From: Alicyclobacillus suci
GTDB lineage: Bacteria; Bacillota; Bacilli; Alicyclobacillales; Alicyclobacillaceae
Length of the DNA: 38,439 bases
Direction of reading: 5' to 3'
NCBI RefSeq assembly: GCF_017329615.1
Contig: NZ_JAFMTW010000034.1
Location: 1-38,439 of the forward strand
Part shown: positions 6,638 through 15,207 of the stretch, in pieces
Numbering within the stretch: the first letter of the stretch is position 1
Layout: each line of letters opens with the position of its first letter
Translations under genes and position numbers: made by a program
The notes under the pieces: model-generated
The model's input: the letters and a program-made list of their open reading frames with translations, nothing else
What the model was told of the DNA's origin: nothing
The model's database searches: none

Positions 6638-7618
6638 ATGTACAATGTCTGTGTGATTGGAGCTGGTCCCTGTGGTTTGGCCGTATCCGCCGAGCTGCAG
6701 AAACATCATATTCATCACATTGTCCTCGATAAATCTTGTATCGCATCCACGATTTATCGCTTCCCGACGCAAATGGTCTTTAACTCCACACCAGAAAAAC
6801 TAGAAATTGGTGAGGTTCCTTTTTACACGAACGGTGCGAAGCCAACGCGACATGAGGCACTCACCTATTACCGAACAGTCGTGGACCGACTGCAATTGCC
6901 TGTGCTCCAGTACGAAACCGTCTACGACGTGCACTACGACGAACCGTCCAAGGCATACCGGATACATACGCGGACACGAACCGGTCTCGACCATGCGTAC
7001 TTTGCAAAAAACATTGTCATCGCAACCGGCTACTTTGACAATCCAAACTGGTTGGGCGTCGAGGGAGAAGACCTGCCGCACGTCAGTCATTACTATACAG
7101 ATGCCCATCCCTACTATGGCCAAAGTGTTGTGGTCGTTGGCGGGACCAACTCTGCCGCCGAGGCAGTCATCGACCTGTACCGCATCGGCGCAAAGGTGCG
7201 ACTGATCCATCGTGGCTCTGAGCTGTCATCCAAAATCAAACCTTGGGTACAGCCGGAAATTCAGAGCCTCATCAGGAACAATCGGATAGAGTACTATTTC
7301 AATTCCAAGATCACACGCATCCATCCAGATGCCGTCGATGTCCAGACCCCAAACGGCCAGCTACAATTCCCGGTCAATCACGTCTTAGCGCTGACCGGGT
7401 ATCACCCGGACATGTCTTTCTTGCAACAATTTGGGATTCACGTCGATGCAAAGACGGGTATTCCAGCGTACAACGAAGAGACCTATGAGACGAATGTCTC
7501 AGGCATTTATCTTGCCGGCGTCATTGTTTCCGGGTATGATGCCAATCGCATTTTTATCGAAACCGGTCGCTTTCATGGACAATCGATAGTGAAAGACATC
7601 ATCAAACGGTCGATGTAA
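6638..7618 (+). CDS. ypdA: YpdA-family FAD/NADPH oxidoreductase, putative bacillithiol disulfide reductase
   Basis: The 326-residue protein begins MYNVCVIGAGPCGLA. A cysteine directly after GxGP is the hallmark of YpdA/Bdr, in which this residue is the active-site thiol that reduces oxidised bacillithiol. The second Rossmann motif VVVVGGTNSAAEA (about residues 164-176) binds NADPH, and ALTGYHPD and the C-terminal YLAGV complete the FAD site. Length matches the family. The ribosome binding site AGAGGAGAG is clear. A promoter and an abutting palindrome suggest control, perhaps redox-dependent. Bacillithiol biosynthesis genes are not in the window. Confidence 0.88.
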   Translation: MYNVCVIGAGPCGLAVSAELQKHHIHHIVLDKSCIASTIYRFPTQMVFNSTPEKLEIGEVPFYTNGAKPTRHEALTYYRTVVDRLQLPVLQYETVYDVHYDEPSKAYRIHTRTRTGLDHAYFAKNIVIATGYFDNPNWLGVEGEDLPHVSHYYTDAHPYYGQSVVVVGGTNSAAEAVIDLYRIGAKVRLIHRGSELSSKIKPWVQPEIQSLIRNNRIEYYFNSKITRIHPDAVDVQTPNGQLQFPVNHVLALTGYHPDMSFLQQFGIHVDAKTGIPAYNEETYETNVSGIYLAGVIVSGYDANRIFIETGRFHGQSIVKDIIKRSM

Positions 7619-7634
7619 CTTGCGAGACAGTAAA

Positions 7635-7663
7635 GAACGGCCGGTCCAACTAACCGGTCGTTC
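7635..7663. terminator. Hairpin between converging genes, possible bidirectional terminator
   Basis: An 11-base-pair stem (GAACGGCCGGT / ACCGGTCGTTC, one G-T pair) with a 7-base loop lies 17 bases after the ypdA stop and 28 bases after the end of the sugar operon. T runs are weak on both sides. Confidence 0.55.
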
Positions 7664-7691
7664 TGAACAGAAAAAACATAGTCGGTATCCA

Positions 7692-8522
7692 TTACAAAGT
7701 AGCGTCCCTGAGATACCCTCTCAGTATTTCAATATGTTGTGGTAGCGCAATGGCCGCAGCAGCAATTTCAGGGTGCCACTTCTTCTCCCATTCAACTGTG
7801 ACATACCGGTTATAACCTGTCTGTAGCAACTTACGGACGATATCCGCCACTGGGACATCCCCTTCGCCAAATACGACCAGTTGCCAATCGTCGCCATTGC
7901 GAGCCGCATCCTTCAAGTGCACATGGCGCAGTCTATCCGCCAAATTCGCGTACGTCTCCTCTACCGTCTCATGCATGCGAACAGGGTGATGGATATCCCA
8001 AATCGCCCCGACGTACTCACTCTCGACACACTGTAACACGTCACGAACGAGCGCCGACGAAGAAAACTCGTCGTGCGTTTCAAGCAAGACTTCCACACCC
8101 AACTCCTCTGCCCGTGGCGCGACTTGGCAAAGCGACTCAGCTACCCGTTCGACACAGCGCGCAAGATATTCAGGCGCTTGTCGGTTTGGCAAACCTGCCA
8201 CACCGCCGAACGTTCGCACCATCGGCACTCCCATCTTCGCAGCCAATTCTACATAAGCAATCAACTCCTGCACATTCTGCTGGCGCGCTGCTGTATCCTC
8301 CATCGCAAACCGCGTCGATGCCCCAAGACAAACGATATCCAATCCATAATCTTGCGCGAGTCGCGTGATTTTTTGTCTGTCCGACACATCTAAATCACAC
8401 GGAAACACCTCACCATCGTACAGGCGCAATTCGACCCCGTCGTACCCATAGAGAGCACCGTACCGCATTACTGCCTCCATCGACCACTCTGGGCAAGCGA
8501 GATTGGAATATGCTATCCGCAT
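7692..8522 (-). CDS. Sugar phosphate isomerase/epimerase, xylose-isomerase-like TIM barrel
   Basis: The 276-residue protein (MRIAYSNLA) has the AP-endonuclease/xylose-isomerase barrel with metal ligands in the usual order: Glu in VLLETHDE, Asp/His in WDIHHP, His in HVHLKD and Glu in VTVEWEK. Such proteins isomerise or epimerise sugars, keto-sugars or inositol derivatives. The frame is open 60 codons further upstream, but the ATG at 8522 has AGGGG 9 bases before it and begins the conserved fold. It is the last gene of the sugar operon, 64 bases after the dehydrogenase gene. The pairing with a second TIM-barrel gene and a Gfo/Idh/MocA dehydrogenase suggests oxidised-sugar chemistry. Confidence 0.85.
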   Translation of the reverse strand: MRIAYSNLACPEWSMEAVMRYGALYGYDGVELRLYDGEVFPCDLDVSDRQKITRLAQDYGLDIVCLGASTRFAMEDTAARQQNVQELIAYVELAAKMGVPMVRTFGGVAGLPNRQAPEYLARCVERVAESLCQVAPRAEELGVEVLLETHDEFSSSALVRDVLQCVESEYVGAIWDIHHPVRMHETVEETYANLADRLRHVHLKDAARNGDDWQLVVFGEGDVPVADIVRKLLQTGYNRYVTVEWEKKWHPEIAAAAIALPQHIEILRGYLRDATL

Positions 8523-8586
8523 GTATCGAGACCCCTTTTCGCAAGATTTGACTGACCATCGACGCATCAAAACTGCACCACACACC

Positions 8587-9660
8587 TCAGCCAAGTGGCA
8601 AAGTAACCGTTTTCCCGGTCTTCGCGGACTGGTAAATGGCGAGAATAATTTCCAACCCTTTACGTCCCTCTTCTCCATTGACCAGCGGCTCCCGATTCTC
8701 ACGAATCGCTTCCATCATGTCGCGGAACTGGCGTCGGTGGGCGTCTGAAATCGCTGCGGGATTACTTGCAGCAGCAGCAGCCTCATTCATGTTCGTCTCG
8801 GTCGTAGCCAGATTCACGGTTTCCACATGATGTTTCATCCCTTGCACAGGTGCCGCCATGAGGTATAAATGCGTTAATCTATCTGCGTCAATCACGGCAC
8901 TCCCCGTCGTCCCAAACAGTTCAATGCGTGCAGACAGCCCCGGGTAAGCCGCTGTCGTACCGACAATGGTTCCAAGTGCGCCGTTCTGAAAGCGAACGAC
9001 TGCCGTTGCTACATCTTCCACCTCAATTCGCTCGTGCGCCATCGTGGCTGTGTAGGCATGAACACTTTCGACGGGCCCCATCAAGTACTGTAGGAGGTCT
9101 ATCGTGTGTATCGATTGGTTCATCAAAACACCGCCACCGTCCAAAGCCCATGTCCCACGCCAGTCACCACTGTCGTAATAGCCTTGAGACCGATACCAAT
9201 TGACAGCAGCTTCACCAAGAATGAGTCTGCCGAGGCTACCCGCGGCGATTTCCTGTTTCACCCGCACGGTGGATGGGTCAAACCGATGTTGCGAAATGAC
9301 ACACAGCTTCACCCCTGCATCACGGCAAGCTTGAATCATCGCATCTGCCTTGGCGAGTGTAATATCAATTGGCTTTTCCACAATCACGTGCTTGCCGGAC
9401 TTGGCGACTTCTATTGCGATATCAGCGTGCATACCGCTCGGCGTGCAAACATTGACAATGTCGATATCGGGGCGAGTAAGCAGCAAATGGAAATCCGTAT
9501 ACCAATCCACCCCGTGCCCCCCGCCAAGTTCCTCCGCGCGCGACGGAATGGCGTCGGCAACCGCCACGAGTCGAGCGTCCTCCAACTGTTCAATTTCCTG
9601 TGCGTGCTTACGCCCAATGACCCCACACCCGATGACACCAAATCCTAACGTCTCTGCCAT
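8587..9660 (-). CDS. Gfo/Idh/MocA-family oxidoreductase
   Basis: The 357-residue protein begins with a Rossmann motif (GFGVIGCGVIGRKHA) for NAD(P) and has the family signature EKPIDI (around residue 94), whose lysine is catalytic. The C-terminal half is the usual alpha/beta substrate domain with GDWRGTWALDGGGVLMNQSIHT-like sequence including the conserved histidine. The family oxidises hydroxyls of inositols, glucosides or other sugars. The ribosome binding site AGGAGG lies 10 bases upstream. It lies between two TIM-barrel isomerase genes in the sugar operon, so a route in which a sugar is oxidised to a keto form and then isomerised or cleaved is plausible but not shown. Confidence 0.92.
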   Translation of the reverse strand: MAETLGFGVIGCGVIGRKHAQEIEQLEDARLVAVADAIPSRAEELGGGHGVDWYTDFHLLLTRPDIDIVNVCTPSGMHADIAIEVAKSGKHVIVEKPIDITLAKADAMIQACRDAGVKLCVISQHRFDPSTVRVKQEIAAGSLGRLILGEAAVNWYRSQGYYDSGDWRGTWALDGGGVLMNQSIHTIDLLQYLMGPVESVHAYTATMAHERIEVEDVATAVVRFQNGALGTIVGTTAAYPGLSARIELFGTTGSAVIDADRLTHLYLMAAPVQGMKHHVETVNLATTETNMNEAAAAASNPAAISDAHRRQFRDMMEAIRENREPLVNGEEGRKGLEIILAIYQSAKTGKTVTLPLG

Positions 9661-9692
9661 ATCCGCTTCGCCTCCTGATAATATTTAACAAT

Positions 9693-10520
9693 CTACCGCC
9701 AAATCTGATGCAGCTCGGCAAGCATATCCTTCAACGCATCCGCCGCGACCCGAAACATCTCCGGGCCACTAAATCCAGAAAAGGTTTTCGCTTGCGCCAA
9801 ATGTGGTTCAATCGACAAAAAACCATCGTAGCCCTTCGCGAACAAAGCGGACAACACATCGCGCAATTCGCCATTCCCCTCACCAGGAGGGACGACGCGC
9901 TTATTCTCCAGCAACGCGTCCTTAATATGGACGTATTCAATCTGCGCCTCAAGCGCAGCAAATGCCTCTGTGTAAGGACGAACCCCACATTGCACAAAAT
10001 TGGCTGGGTCAAATGCCGCTCTGAGGTGAGGCGATGGACACGAAGAAAAAATATCGACGCAGCGCTCTGGGATATCACCGTAAATCCCTTTCTCATTTTC
10101 ATGGAGCAACACGACACCAGCCGTCTGTGCGCGATGAACGAATTCCTGAAGGCGCCTCAATACCTCGTTACGATAATCTTTTGCCGCGTGCCCTCGCGGG
10201 ATAAAAAACGAAAAAATCCGAATATACTTCGTGCCGAAGTACTGGGCCACATCCATTGCCCGATTCAGTTGATTTAAGTGATGACCAAAATCGTCAGTCA
10301 TCCGTATTTTCCCGATTGGCGAACCAATCGCTGAAACGTTAAACCCACGTGCGCAAAGCACAGAACGCACTCGTGCTAATTCTTCATCTGTTAAATCCAT
10401 CACGTTCTTATGCCATACACCGCGAAATTCAAGGTGTCGAACGCCTGTCGATTCTAGAACATCCAGTTGCTCATGCAAATCAGATGAGATTTCATCGGCA
10501 AACGCACTTAAAGTGACCAA
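9693..10520 (-). CDS. Sugar phosphate isomerase/epimerase, TIM barrel (second copy)
   Basis: The 275-residue protein has the same barrel family as the gene at 7692 but is only distantly similar. Metal-site candidates are Glu in VLLHENEKG, Asp in AAFDPANF, His in YVHIKD and Glu in FLSIEPHL. The TTG start at 10520 is supported by GAGGGA directly upstream. It is 83 bases after the permease gene and 32 bases before the dehydrogenase gene. The substrate is likely the sugar imported by the operon's ABC system or its keto derivative. Confidence 0.85.
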   Translation of the reverse strand: MVTLSAFADEISSDLHEQLDVLESTGVRHLEFRGVWHKNVMDLTDEELARVRSVLCARGFNVSAIGSPIGKIRMTDDFGHHLNQLNRAMDVAQYFGTKYIRIFSFFIPRGHAAKDYRNEVLRRLQEFVHRAQTAGVVLLHENEKGIYGDIPERCVDIFSSCPSPHLRAAFDPANFVQCGVRPYTEAFAALEAQIEYVHIKDALLENKRVVPPGEGNGELRDVLSALFAKGYDGFLSIEPHLAQAKTFSGFSGPEMFRVAADALKDMLAELHQIWR

Positions 10521-10603
10521 TCCCTCACACCCCTTCGCGTATCAACTTGTCGCTGCAACACAATCACCAGTCACATCGACGGTTCGCGTGTCGTAGAAAT
10601 CCA

Positions 10604-11467
10604 TCACCCTTTCACTGCGCCGTTTGCCAAGCCACCGATAATATACTTTTGCAAAAATAGGAATATGATCACAATGGGAATACCACTGGTCAAACTAGCC
10701 GCCATCAACTGTCCCCAGAGGACATCCCCACCGGCATCACCACTCGCAATGTAAGCCTGTAGTCCAACCGCCACAGTCTGCGTTGCCGGTCCCGTCAAAA
10801 CACTCGCAAACAACACATCACTCCAAGCAAGTAAAAAGGAGAAAACAAAAGTGACCACCATTCCTGGAAGGACCAGTGGCAAGACGACGTAACGGAGTAC
10901 CTGTAACCGCGTGCATCCGTCCATCAGACCAGCTTCCTCCAAATCGACTGGAATGTTCGCCATGTAAGATAACAAGAGCCAACATGCGAAAGGGAGCGCG
11001 AATGTCATGTAGGTGATGATAACCGTGTAATACTGCCCCACTAGATGCACCGAAATCGCATTTTGAATGATGACGAAAATAACGAACAACGGTAATAGCA
11101 TCATGACCTGTGGAATGGTCTGCATCGTCACCAACGCGTACAAAAACGTCTTTCTCCCCCTGAATTGAAAGCGCGCAATCACATAAGCAGCCCCGAGCGC
11201 AATCACCGTCGCACAAATGCCCGTGACCCCCGCGATGAGAATGCTATTTTTAATATCACTCGCCAAATGCACTGTCTGCCACATCATAGCGTAATTATTC
11301 CAGGCGATGTGCGTTGGGAAAATTGCGCCGCCGCCGACTTCCGTGTCCGGTGTTAGAGAAATCAAGATGACATAGGCCATGGGCAACAAAATAGCCAATC
11401 CAAAGATGACAATGCCAAGCATACGAAGTCGATTCCAATGCGCACGTTGTGCGATGAGACTGGTCAT
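10604..11467 (-). CDS. Carbohydrate ABC transporter permease (MalG/UgpE type)
   Basis: The 287-residue membrane protein has six predicted helices and the EAA loop (DLEEAGLMDGCTRLQVLRYV), which docks on the ATPase. It is of the CUT1 carbohydrate family. Its start overlaps the end of the upstream permease gene by 4 bases (ATGA), indicating translational coupling. The final residues are GLANGAVKG, the typical C-terminus of this subunit. Confidence 0.93.
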   Translation of the reverse strand: MTSLIAQRAHWNRLRMLGIVIFGLAILLPMAYVILISLTPDTEVGGGAIFPTHIAWNNYAMMWQTVHLASDIKNSILIAGVTGICATVIALGAAYVIARFQFRGRKTFLYALVTMQTIPQVMMLLPLFVIFVIIQNAISVHLVGQYYTVIITYMTFALPFACWLLLSYMANIPVDLEEAGLMDGCTRLQVLRYVVLPLVLPGMVVTFVFSFLLAWSDVLFASVLTGPATQTVAVGLQAYIASGDAGGDVLWGQLMAASLTSGIPIVIIFLFLQKYIIGGLANGAVKG

Positions 11468-12441
11468 GATGTCGCCTCCCCCAGCCGCAACATACGAATG
11501 TAGAAAAATGCAGGTATCATCATCAAAATTAAGGTAAGCATGGACATCGCCGCGCCGAGCCCGAAATTAAACGTTTGGAACGATGTGACGTAGACGTTTA
11601 GCGGTAATACGTCGGCCTGTGGTGAAGGTGGTGTACCGAACATCATAAATGGCAACGTAAAGTTGTTGAAATGGTTCAGCGTCGACAAGAGCAGCGCCAA
11701 TGCCAGAATAGGACGCAGCATAGGCAATGTGATAGAGAAAAAACTGCGGACGCGCGACGCGCCGTCAATTGTTGCAGATTCATAGAGATCGCCTGGAATA
11801 TTTTGAAGTCCAGCGAGCACCATCAGATAAATGAACGGCCAGGACGACCAGACATCCGCAATGGTCATGGCCCAGAAACTATTCGGGCCAATCAGCCAAA
11901 AGGTATTCTTGCTCGCGATATGAAGAAATGCGAGCACCCTGTCAATCACCCCCCAACCGTTCATAAATAAGAGCCGCCACGTAATCGCATTGACGAACAC
12001 AGGCATGACATAGGGGAGCAAAAACAGCGCGCGAACCCATCTTCGTCCACGAAATGGATGGTGGACGAGTAGTGCTGCGATGATACCAATGGGTGTAATG
12101 ATGAGCGTTGTCAGGACGGAGAACGCGACGCTCACCCATACGCTTTGGAGGGCAGAAGCTCCTAGTGCATTTCCTTGGTGCAATGCACTGAGATAATTCT
12201 TCAAGCCGACAAACGGCGCTGCCGTCCAGTTGGCAATGGTATATTGGTCTAGCTTTGTAAAGCTCGTATAGATACTGACCAAAAACGGCGCTACCACCAC
12301 AATCACCAGCAACACCACAGCCGGAATGAGCATCCAAAGCGGGACTCGATTGCGCTTGTGTGCCATGCGCCGCCGCCGATGGACGGACTGTATGACTTGC
12401 AAATCGATTGTTTCATCTGGAACGGCTTCGGAATGATTCAC
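11464..12441 (-). CDS. Carbohydrate ABC transporter permease (MalF/UgpA type)
   Basis: The 325-residue protein has a cytoplasmic N-terminus with the basic stretch HRRRRMAHKRNR, then six helices and an EAA loop (DLYESATIDGASRVRSFFSI). It forms the heterodimeric channel with the gene at 10604. The N-terminal start is the ATG at 12441, 73 bases after the binding-protein gene. No ABC ATPase gene is found beside the permeases. Confidence 0.93.
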   Translation of the reverse strand: MNHSEAVPDETIDLQVIQSVHRRRRMAHKRNRVPLWMLIPAVVLLVIVVVAPFLVSIYTSFTKLDQYTIANWTAAPFVGLKNYLSALHQGNALGASALQSVWVSVAFSVLTTLIITPIGIIAALLVHHPFRGRRWVRALFLLPYVMPVFVNAITWRLLFMNGWGVIDRVLAFLHIASKNTFWLIGPNSFWAMTIADVWSSWPFIYLMVLAGLQNIPGDLYESATIDGASRVRSFFSITLPMLRPILALALLLSTLNHFNNFTLPFMMFGTPPSPQADVLPLNVYVTSFQTFNFGLGAAMSMLTLILMMIPAFFYIRMLRLGEATS

Positions 12442-12514
12442 GATTCTCCCTCCTCACTGAGCAGGAAACCAGTCGGTAAACAAGCATCCGTGATGCGCAG
12501 TTGTCATATGCCAC

Positions 12515-13906
12515 TCAGTTCTGCAGTGAAGCCTGAACCTGTGTGTTGGCGACCTTTAACAGTTGTGCGATATCGCCTTCTTGAAAACTATTGGTGGCAA
12601 TTTCATCCGCAATTTTATTCGTAACCCCTGCGTAGACCACCTCGAGATTGCCCCACGCACCTGTGAACGGCGTTGGCGAGGCGTTTTTCTCAGCGTCGAC
12701 AAATGACTGAATCAGTGGTGTCTGTAACTCTTTGTATTGTCCGTATACACTTTGATTGACCGGCAAATAGCCGTAGACATCATAGAATTCCTTCTGCTGG
12801 GTCGGATCCGTCACGAATTGAATCCATTTCAGCGCCGCGGCGTATTTGGCGCCCGTCACATAATTCGGAATGGCTAAATCTTGGCCGGAGACGATGGTCT
12901 GCGCTGGAACGCCGCCAGTTGGTCGGGCGGACATGCCGTACGGGACGGTCGGCAGTGGTGCAAACGCGTAATCCGATTTGACGGCAGATTGGTTCAACGA
13001 CGGAATCAAAGTAGGCCCCTGCATCACGAGCATCGCGACGTGACCATTCTCAAAAGCCTTGATAGCGTCCGTGGATTTGTATGTGACGTCATTGGGTGAC
13101 GCGATATGGTATTTCGTCATCCAATCAAACCAAAATGTGAGCGCATTGACGGACGGTTGCGAGTCAAGCGTCGCCGTCTTCAAGTCATGGCTGAGGAAAT
13201 CGCCACCGTCCTGCCGAGTGTACCCCCAATTAATTTTCCATGGATCATATGAGTCAGCGGGATCGATCTCTGTTCCCCACTGATCTTTGCCTGCATCCGT
13301 CAGTTTCTTCGCATCGTTGACAAATTCAGTCCAGGTGGTCGGCGGCGATGCAATTCCCGCCTCCTTGAACAATTTTTTGTTGTAGACAAGTGCAAATGGC
13401 AACATATACTCAGGGATGGCTACGTCCTTATTGGCACTGGGACCGGACATGGTCAACTGCGGGGCAAAAAACTTGCTTTTCCCACCCACCGCATTCCAAT
13501 CTGCATTGGTTAGAACGTGGAACGCATGGGTCGAAAACACCGTTGGAACGAGCGTGGTTCCGACTTCAAACACATCCGGCCCCTGGTGCGTCGTCACTGC
13601 AGTCTGTAAAGACGTATTTTCTTCGGAGGAAGAGGCATATGTCGACCACTTCACCTTAATACCCGGATTCTGTTTCTCAAACGCTGGAATCAACGTTTTG
13701 TCAAACAAATCTTTTTGCGCCTGTGCATCCAGCGTATCCGCTCCAACATAAACGCTGATAGTGACATCCCCACTTGTGCCTCCTGCGGAATTCCCCGCCG
13801 CGGATGTCCCATCCCCACAAGCGGTAATACCAGCCACTGTCAGAATGGCCAAACCTGCCATCCCAGTGACAGATGCACGTTTCCCGAACGCTCGACTCAT
13901 ACGCAT
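12515..13906 (-). CDS. Extracellular sugar-binding lipoprotein of an ABC transporter
   Basis: The 463-residue protein starts with a basic N-region, a hydrophobic stretch and a lipobox-like ITAC-GD (cysteine near residue 30), followed by a Ser/Gly/Ala linker, so it is a lipid-anchored binding protein. The body resembles MalE/UgpB-type CUT1 binding proteins (for example FEKQNPGIKVKWSTY near residue 85). AGGAGG lies 7 bases before the first ATG. The genes that follow are the two permeases. The ligand cannot be read from sequence. Confidence 0.92.
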   Translation of the reverse strand: MRMSRAFGKRASVTGMAGLAILTVAGITACGDGTSAAGNSAGGTSGDVTISVYVGADTLDAQAQKDLFDKTLIPAFEKQNPGIKVKWSTYASSSEENTSLQTAVTTHQGPDVFEVGTTLVPTVFSTHAFHVLTNADWNAVGGKSKFFAPQLTMSGPSANKDVAIPEYMLPFALVYNKKLFKEAGIASPPTTWTEFVNDAKKLTDAGKDQWGTEIDPADSYDPWKINWGYTRQDGGDFLSHDLKTATLDSQPSVNALTFWFDWMTKYHIASPNDVTYKSTDAIKAFENGHVAMLVMQGPTLIPSLNQSAVKSDYAFAPLPTVPYGMSARPTGGVPAQTIVSGQDLAIPNYVTGAKYAAALKWIQFVTDPTQQKEFYDVYGYLPVNQSVYGQYKELQTPLIQSFVDAEKNASPTPFTGAWGNLEVVYAGVTNKIADEIATNSFQEGDIAQLLKVANTQVQASLQN

Positions 13907-13933
13907 CGTCCTGCCTCCTATACTCGATTCTCC

Positions 13934-14803
13934 TCAGTCAACATGAAAGCCTCTACGGTAAGCATTTGGCGACACCCCAACCTGTTGGCGAAACATTCGA
14001 CTAAACTGTGCTGCAGTACCTGCGCCTACCTCCTCCGCGATAACAACCACCGGTTTGTTCGTGTGCAACAAGAGACGTTTTCCTTCATCGACACGTAATT
14101 TCGTGACATATTGGTTTATCGTCAATCCGGTCACTTGCTTAAAACAGTGGCACAAATAGTGCTTATTTAAATGCACTTGCTCCGCCACACCCTCCAAAGA
14201 AACGCGATTCCGAAATTTCTGATTTAAAATGTGAAGCGTGCGCTCGATATTGGCCTCGCGTTGCCCGTTACCATATAGAATCCGATTCCTCACTACATCC
14301 GCTTCATACTTGCGCATAATTCGCAATACAAGGACCGCCCACAACGCATGCATCATATCCTGATAGCCAACTTCGCGACGACGGGCCTCCTGGGCAATAC
14401 TGAAAAACAGGTGTTCGATTTGCCCACGTTCTTCCTCTGTCCAATGGATTATTTGTCCCCCAGACGCCCCAAATAACTTTGCGAGTTTCTCCTGGAGCAA
14501 TGTATCAAGTGAATCGCTAACATCCTCCCGAAAATTGAGGATACTGCGCAAGTACGGAACGCGTTCCGACGGTTTTACGAGATGTACAATCTCTCCCCGA
14601 AACAACAACATGTCTCCCGGTTTCAGCGCGTATACTTTGTCGCCGATAATATAAGTCGCCTCACCGTGTTGAAAATAATAAATCTCATATCCACCATGCG
14701 TGTGCGGCTGCGCGATGTTCGGTGCCTTCGCTGTTTTTCGGTACTGCACGTATACAGTGTCCTCAGTCAGGATGCGATTCGTCAGGTAGTCTGTTTGGGA
14801 CAT
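13934..14803 (-). CDS. AraC-family transcriptional regulator with cupin sensor domain
   Basis: The 289-residue protein has an N-terminal cupin (HTHGGYEIYYFQHGEATY, then LKPGDMLLFRGEIVH), which likely binds the sugar inducer, and a C-terminal pair of helix-turn-helix motifs (VSLEGVAEQVHLNKHYLCHCFK and the conserved GVSPNAYRRGF end). GGAGG lies about 7 bases before the start. It is the first gene of the sugar operon, 27 bases before the binding-protein gene. Its leader has a cre site and a direct repeat with 31-base period that could be its own activator site. Confidence 0.93.
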   Translation of the reverse strand: MSQTDYLTNRILTEDTVYVQYRKTAKAPNIAQPHTHGGYEIYYFQHGEATYIIGDKVYALKPGDMLLFRGEIVHLVKPSERVPYLRSILNFREDVSDSLDTLLQEKLAKLFGASGGQIIHWTEEERGQIEHLFFSIAQEARRREVGYQDMMHALWAVLVLRIMRKYEADVVRNRILYGNGQREANIERTLHILNQKFRNRVSLEGVAEQVHLNKHYLCHCFKQVTGLTINQYVTKLRVDEGKRLLLHTNKPVVVIAEEVGAGTAAQFSRMFRQQVGVSPNAYRRGFHVD

Positions 14804-14951
14804 CTTCCTACCTCCAAGTCGGAATCCCCGCGCTCAAAAAGTCTCTCACACACCAATGGACGGAAAACGCAATGAAACGAATCCGTAGACATTCACCCCC
14901 AGTTTTCAAACATCTGATTAAGCGACGAAGCACTATGATGAAGCAAAACAA

Positions 14952-14965
14952 TGTAAGCGTTATCA
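14952..14965 (-). promoter_or_regulatory. CcpA cre site upstream of the sugar operon
   Basis: TGTAAGCGTTATCA fits the catabolite-responsive element consensus (TGWAARCGYTWNCW) at every position and is 149 bases from the araC-type start codon. It predicts repression by preferred carbon sources. A possible -10 (TAACAT on the minus strand, 14976-14981) would place the site just downstream of the transcript start. Confidence 0.75.
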
Positions 14966-15002
14966 TTTGCTGTTTATGTTATTCGCCGTCCTGGCGATTG
15001 TG

Positions 15003-15047
15003 TTGATAAATATTGCGCTATTTTGCCAACGTATTGATAAAAATTGC
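15003..15047. promoter_or_regulatory. Direct repeat with 31-base period, candidate AraC activator site
   Basis: TTGATAAATATTGC (15003-15016) and TTGATAAAAATTGC (15034-15047) differ at one base and are exactly 31 bases apart, three helical turns. AraC-family activators usually bind such tandem repeats just upstream of the promoter. It lies upstream of the cre site, in the order expected. Confidence 0.55.
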
Positions 15048-15125
15048 TTGGAAAGAAAAGGGAATATAGAAAACACAATTCCTGAGTGGCAAATCTAAAT
15101 ACAACGTGATTGATTAAATAACATT

Positions 15126-15172
15126 AAAAATGCCCCCGCCTGACATGTAAGCACATGTCAAACGTGGGGCAT
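15126..15172 (-). terminator. Terminator of the opuA-type operon
   Basis: On the minus strand ATGCCCC pairs with GGGGCAT and an inner TGACATGT pairs with ACATGTCA, followed by TTTTT. It lies 36 bases after the opuAC stop codon. Confidence 0.85.
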
Positions 15173-15207
15173 ACAATCAGCTAGGATGTATCAGGAAACA
15201 ACTAGGA

